A DNA stretch of 8,454 bases from Bacteroidota bacterium (GTDB lineage Bacteria > Bacteroidota > Bacteroidia > Chitinophagales > Chitinophagaceae), in NCBI GenBank assembly GCA_018267795.1, contig JAFDXS010000072.1, forward strand, positions 1 to 8,454. The letters are read 5' to 3'. Numbering within the stretch: the stretch's first letter is position 1; each line of letters begins with the position of its first letter. The notes under the pieces are model-generated. The model saw only the letters and a list, made by a program, of their open reading frames with translations, searched no databases and had not been told where the DNA came from. Both the position numbers and the translations under genes were made by a program. Of this stretch, positions 5,466 to 8,454 are shown one piece after another.

Positions 5466-6194
5466 CTTTTCCATGTGCGCTTCTGCGCGTACTATATCTT
5501 CCGGTGTGTCTATTTCTACACCCATATATTTTGTTACCACCATGCGCATAGGTACGCCATGCTCCAGGAAGCGTAGGCATTCTATTTTTTCTGCTTCTTC
5601 AAGCGGGGTCATGGGCCATTGCGTAAAATCCATTAATGCTTTTTTCCTGAAGGCATACACACCTATGTGTTCGTAATAAGTAATCTTGTTAGCTTTATTT
5701 CTGGGATATGGTATAACGCTACGCGAGAAGAAGATAGCATTCTGCTTCAGGTCCAGTGCTACTTTTACATAGTTCGGGTCATTTATAAATTGCACTTCAT
5801 GCAGTTCCTGCACCAGTGAGGCAACCTGAACTTCATTACCATCAGCGCTTTCAAATACTTTTAGTAATTGCCCCAATGGCTCTTTTTGTACAAATGGTTC
5901 GTCCCCCTGTACATTTACAAACACATCGGCATTCATATCGGCAGCTATTTCTGCTATGCGGTCTGTGCCGCTCTCATATTCGCCTTTGCTCTTTACAGCC
6001 TTGCCACCTGCTTTTACAATTTCTTCTAATATCAGATCACTGTCGGTAACCACAACTACATCACTAAATAAGCCTGTAGCCTTCGCGGATTCATAGGTGC
6101 GCAGTATTACGCTTTTACCCTTTATAGGAGCGAGTAACTTTGCGGGGAAACGAGTAGCACCAAGCCTGGCAGGTATTAAAGCAACAGCCTTCAT
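5451..6194 (-). CDS. kdsB: CMP-Kdo synthetase (3-deoxy-manno-octulosonate cytidylyltransferase)
   Basis: Couples CTP with Kdo (or its 8-amino derivative) to give the CMP-sugar used by the Kdo transferase WaaA. The 247 residues match the KdsB family length. Motifs: IPARLGATRFPAKLL at 7-21 (nucleotide-binding loop), VVVTDSDLI at 47-55, SGTDR at 75-79, NVQGDEP at 94-100 with the metal-binding Asp98, YYEHIGVYAF at 173-182, and EIDTPEDI at 227-234 with Asp229. The first motif reads RFPAKLL rather than the RxPGKPL of E. coli; I recall the same RFPAKL form in Flavobacteriia. The ATG follows the DUF423 stop with no gap (TAGATG), so it is probably translated from a shared transcript. Adjacency to kdnB raises the possibility that it prefers Kdo8N, as the Shewanella enzyme next to kdnAB does. 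Confidence 0.93.
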   Translation of the reverse strand: MKAVALIPARLGATRFPAKLLAPIKGKSVILRTYESAKATGLFSDVVVVTDSDLILEEIVKAGGKAVKSKGEYESGTDRIAEIAADMNADVFVNVQGDEPFVQKEPLGQLLKVFESADGNEVQVASLVQELHEVQFINDPNYVKVALDLKQNAIFFSRSVIPYPRNKANKITYYEHIGVYAFRKKALMDFTQWPMTPLEEAEKIECLRFLEHGVPMRMVVTKYMGVEIDTPEDIVRAEAHMEKLGIE

Positions 6195-6584
6195 CTATTT
6201 CTTTTTAATAATTGCTAAAAATAATTCTATCCATCCTATAATAAAGAACAATCCGCCTATGGGTGTAAGCAATCTGCCAAATACAGGTATAGCAACCTGC
6301 TTAGCCTCCAATAAAGGGAAAAGGTACAAGGTGCCAGAAAAGAATACGATACCTAAAATAAAAAAAATGGTAGCCAGTCTGATATTGCTGAAAGGAAAAG
6401 AAGCAAATAGAATACCTGCTAATATAAGCGCGAAACTATGATAGAACTGGTATTTTACTCCGGTATCAAAAACCTGCAACTGGTCTGCAGCAAGTATTTG
6501 CTTTAATCCATGCGCGCCAAAAGCACCCAGGGTTACAGCTAAGGCTGCGAATAAAGTGCCGGAAATCAGGGCCGGTTTATACAT
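6195..6584 (-). CDS. DUF423 family small membrane protein
   Basis: A 129-residue integral membrane protein with four predicted transmembrane helices (about 3-23, 45-63, 70-90 and 105-125) and a basic C-terminus (IIKKK). It carries the DUF423/YgdD hallmarks: LGAFGAHGL at 19-27, TGVKYQFYHSFALI at 41-54, FFSGTLYL at 81-88 and TPIGGLFFIIGW at 107-118. The family is widespread in bacteria and has no established function. The ATG at 6584 lies inside aroK (19-base overlap) and its TAG stop abuts the kdsB start, so it sits within a tightly packed transcript, but nothing shows a functional link to shikimate or Kdo synthesis. Confidence 0.92.
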   Translation of the reverse strand: MYKPALISGTLFAALAVTLGAFGAHGLKQILAADQLQVFDTGVKYQFYHSFALILAGILFASFPFSNIRLATIFFILGIVFFSGTLYLFPLLEAKQVAIPVFGRLLTPIGGLFFIIGWIELFLAIIKKK

Positions 6585-7081
6585 GAGCTAATAATTTTGT
6601 CAAAGGTACTTAGTGAAATGTCTTTTGCATCTAAAATATAATCTGCCTGCTCATAAATATGGTCTCTCATATTCAATAATTGCTGCAGATGAACAGACAT
6701 ATCTTCCACCTGCAATAAAGGGCGTTTTTCTCGTTCATTTTGCAAGCGGGAGATTAATAAATCAACATCTGCATGCAGGTATATAGTTTTACCTGCTTTT
6801 TTCATTTGTGTGAGATTATCTGCAAAGCATGGTGTTCCCCCACCGCAGGCAATAATCGCATTTGAATTATTGTTATCAATAATTTCATTTAGTATGGTCG
6901 TTTCTATCTCACGGAAGTAGGCTTCGCCCTGGGTATTGAATAAAGACGAGATACTTTGCCCTTCTTTTTGCTCTATAAGCATATCCAAATCTATATGCGG
7001 TATATTATTAGCAAGCGCCAACTTTTCAGCCCAATAAGATTTGCCCACACCGGGCATGCCTATGAGAAATATCATGCTCAT
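6566..7081 (-). CDS. aroK: Shikimate kinase
   Basis: Phosphorylates shikimate at O3 with ATP, the fifth step of the shikimate pathway to chorismate, in the cytoplasm. The protein has 171 residues from the ATG at 7081, the normal size. Walker A is GMPGVGKS at 8-15; Asp33 (HIDLDMLI), Arg57 (AYFREIE) and the CGGGT loop at 79-83 bind shikimate; the lid arginine is Arg120 in EKRPLL, and Arg139 in RDHIYEQADY completes the set. I chose 7081 because its ATG overlaps the cinA TGA in an ATGA junction; an in-frame ATG at 7105 would add eight residues inside cinA. The 3' end overlaps the DUF423 gene by 19 bases. Confidence 0.94.
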   Translation of the reverse strand: MSMIFLIGMPGVGKSYWAEKLALANNIPHIDLDMLIEQKEGQSISSLFNTQGEAYFREIETTILNEIIDNNNSNAIIACGGGTPCFADNLTQMKKAGKTIYLHADVDLLISRLQNEREKRPLLQVEDMSVHLQQLLNMRDHIYEQADYILDAKDISLSTFDKIISSCINRP

Positions 7082-8331
7082 AGCTTGCCGTGTAAATATT
7101 TCCAAATCATGAGCATGCCCATCTGCACAGCCATTTCTTTATTGCGCGGCCTGTCGTAATGAAAGCGGAAATGCTTTGTTTTCACATCTTCTTTACTTGC
7201 TATAGCCATCCACACAGTTCCTACCGGCACCCTATCACTTTCGCTACCTGCACTTAATAAACCTGTAACCGACAGGGCATAATCAGCACCTAAAACTTTT
7301 AATGCACCCTTTGCCATTTCTATCGCAGTCTCTTCACTTACGGCGCCATATTCATCCAGTGTATTATGTTTTACGCCTAGTACATTCTCTTTTACACTTT
7401 CCTGGTAGCATACAATACTGCCATTAAAGTATCCTGCGGATCCCATAACCTGTGTGAGATGATGTGCTATAAAACCACCGGTGCAGCTTTCTGCAAGGCC
7501 TAGGGTTACCTGCTTTTCAACAAAGTATTTCCCAATGGTATATTCAAGTGGAAAGTCATCCATAGCAATGACTATATCACCCAGCCTGTTTGCTATTTCT
7601 TCCTGCCGCAACTCCAACTCTTTTATGAGTCTTAGTTCATCATTGCTTCTACCTGTCAATCTCAATTTCACAGAGCCATAACCAGGCAGATATGCAAGGC
7701 GGATATGGGCTGGCAATGCATTCTCAAGGTCTTCAATTTTATTGGCTATGTAGCTCTCCCCTTCCCCTGCAGTCATTATAGAGCGATGTATCAAAGAATC
7801 GCTTATGTAACGTTTTCGAAAACGCGGTATTACCTCGTCTTCCATTATGCCCATCATTTCGAAGGGCACGCCAGGCATAGAAATAATTACTTTACTGTTC
7901 TTCTCAAACCACATACCAGGTGCTGTTCCCATTTTATTGAATAGTACAGTGCAATTATCCGGCACTTCAGCTTGTTTCAGGTTTCGCTCGAGAAATGGCC
8001 GGTTTCTTTTTGTGAATATATCTTTAAGATGTTGCAACACTTGTTCATTCACAATCATCTCTGCACCAAAATATTCGCACAGGACAGGCTTGGTAATATC
8101 ATCGGCAGTTGGGCCAAGGCCGCCTGTTATCAATATTATTTCGGCCTTAGACAATTCTTCATCAAGTGCCTCACGTATTGCATCCTTAAGATCACCTACT
8201 GCTACCCGGCGTATTATATCTATCCCCAGATCATTAAGGCGTTGCGCTATCCAGGCAGAATTGGTATCAATGGTTTGCCCTATCAATAATTCATCCCCTA
8301 TCGTAATAATACTGGCCTTTATATTGCTCAT
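7078..8331 (-). CDS. cinA: CinA family protein (nicotinamide-nucleotide amidohydrolase-type)
   Basis: A full-length 417-residue two-domain CinA. The N-terminal MoaB/MogA-like domain has ITIGDELLIGQTIDTNSAW (9-27), TGGLGPTADDIT (69-80), GTAPGMW (135-141) and MPGVPFEM (152-159). A linker domain follows (about 170-255), then the C-terminal PncC/YgaD domain with LAESCTGG (Ser282), YQESVKENVLGV (Tyr309, Lys314) and GAVSEETAIEMA. Full-length CinA proteins combine ADP-ribose pyrophosphatase and NMN deamidase activities in pyridine nucleotide recycling. One oddity: the loop that normally reads like GIAGPGGG before PVGTVW is GLLSAGSESDR here (357-367), so the glycine-proline loop is lost although the Ser and Lys remain. 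Both ends use 4-base ATGA-type overlaps: its ATG with the upstream stop, and its TGA with the aroK start. Confidence 0.93.
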   Translation of the reverse strand: MSNIKASIITIGDELLIGQTIDTNSAWIAQRLNDLGIDIIRRVAVGDLKDAIREALDEELSKAEIILITGGLGPTADDITKPVLCEYFGAEMIVNEQVLQHLKDIFTKRNRPFLERNLKQAEVPDNCTVLFNKMGTAPGMWFEKNSKVIISMPGVPFEMMGIMEDEVIPRFRKRYISDSLIHRSIMTAGEGESYIANKIEDLENALPAHIRLAYLPGYGSVKLRLTGRSNDELRLIKELELRQEEIANRLGDIVIAMDDFPLEYTIGKYFVEKQVTLGLAESCTGGFIAHHLTQVMGSAGYFNGSIVCYQESVKENVLGVKHNTLDEYGAVSEETAIEMAKGALKVLGADYALSVTGLLSAGSESDRVPVGTVWMAIASKEDVKTKHFRFHYDRPRNKEMAVQMGMLMIWKYLHGKL

Positions 8332-8454
8332 AAACTTTCTTTAGTAAAAAACGGGGCTAACCGCACAGACAATTCTTCCGGCATATTCACTTTTTGTTTC
8401 TCTTTGGGATTGTAAAACACAAGTGTAGTAATGCCTTTGTTCAATAACTGTCCA
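8328..8454 (-). CDS. C-terminal end of an unassigned gene, possibly a hotdog acyl-CoA thioesterase (5' part beyond window)
   Basis: The last 41 codons of a gene running in from the right edge, ending at TGA 8330-8328, which overlaps the cinA ATG by three bases in an ATGA junction. The visible tail includes GITTLVFYNPKEKQKVNMPE. A final hydrophobic strand followed by a basic turn and a MPEEL motif is common at the C-terminus of YbgC/FadM-like 4-hydroxybenzoyl-CoA thioesterases, so that is my tentative guess. The frame is supported by the coupled stop/start and by protein-like composition; the other two frames give no better candidate. The fragment is too short to be sure of the family. Confidence 0.6.
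   Translation of the reverse strand, partial: GQLLNKGITTLVFYNPKEKQKVNMPEELSVRLAPFFTKESL

Noticed and set aside
7082..7105. Longer aroK starting at ATG 7105
   Set aside because: The added eight residues are not conserved in shikimate kinases, and the ATGA junction at 7081-7078 is the more typical start.
7847..8344. A 165-codon open frame on the + strand
   Set aside because: It lies wholly opposite cinA, which has full family motifs; the translated sequence has no recognisable domain.
1..8454. Mobile elements, defence systems, CRISPR arrays, tRNA or rRNA genes
   Set aside because: Nothing of the kind is visible: no transposase or integrase motifs, no regularly spaced repeats, no tRNA-like fold, and almost all bases are in recognised genes.

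Overview
The window looks like chromosomal DNA of a Gram-negative Bacteroidota, most likely near Chitinophagaceae or Sphingobacteriia. This rests on the fairly AT-rich coding sequence, the lipopolysaccharide (Kdo) genes, a LolA-type carrier with a lipoprotein partner, two matches to the Bacteroidota -7 promoter element (TAnnTTTG), few Shine-Dalgarno sites, and the general flavour of the proteins. No phylogeny was run. Nearly every base is coding. I see no mobile element, CRISPR array, tRNA or rRNA.

Left part, + strand (1-1877): the 3' part of a Rossmann/DUF2520 oxidoreductase gene, a [2Fe-2S] ferredoxin of the ISC type (fdx), iscX, and kdsC, whose start codon overlaps the iscX stop. An iron-sulfur maturation pair therefore sits next to the phosphatase that releases free Kdo.

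Middle part, - strand, read from 4254 down to 1888: a compact set of four overlapping genes. They encode a membrane-anchored CE4 polysaccharide deacetylase, a LolA-like periplasmic carrier, an unassigned outer-membrane-type lipoprotein and a small FabZ-like hotdog protein. The hotdog protein has Gln where FabZ has its catalytic Glu. The set converges on kdsC with only 10 bp between stop codons.

Right part, - strand, read from 8454 down to 4331: the end of an unassigned gene (possibly a thioesterase), cinA, aroK (shikimate kinase), a DUF423 membrane protein, kdsB (CMP-Kdo synthetase) and a KdnB-type iron-dependent dehydrogenase. The genes from the partial one to kdsB overlap or abut. kdnB follows after 43 bp that may hold its own promoter, and a perfect 12-bp hairpin with a T-rich tail ends the unit.

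The most interesting theme is Kdo: kdsC makes Kdo, KdnB is predicted to oxidise its C8 hydroxyl, and KdsB activates the sugar as CMP ester. Together they point to 8-amino-8-deoxy-Kdo (Kdo8N) in the lipopolysaccharide core. The required aminotransferase (KdnA) is not in the window. The second theme is the deacetylase/LolA/lipoprotein/hotdog cassette, which resembles accessory genes of aryl-polyene/flexirubin-type acyl lipid clusters, although no ketosynthase or acyl carrier protein is visible here.
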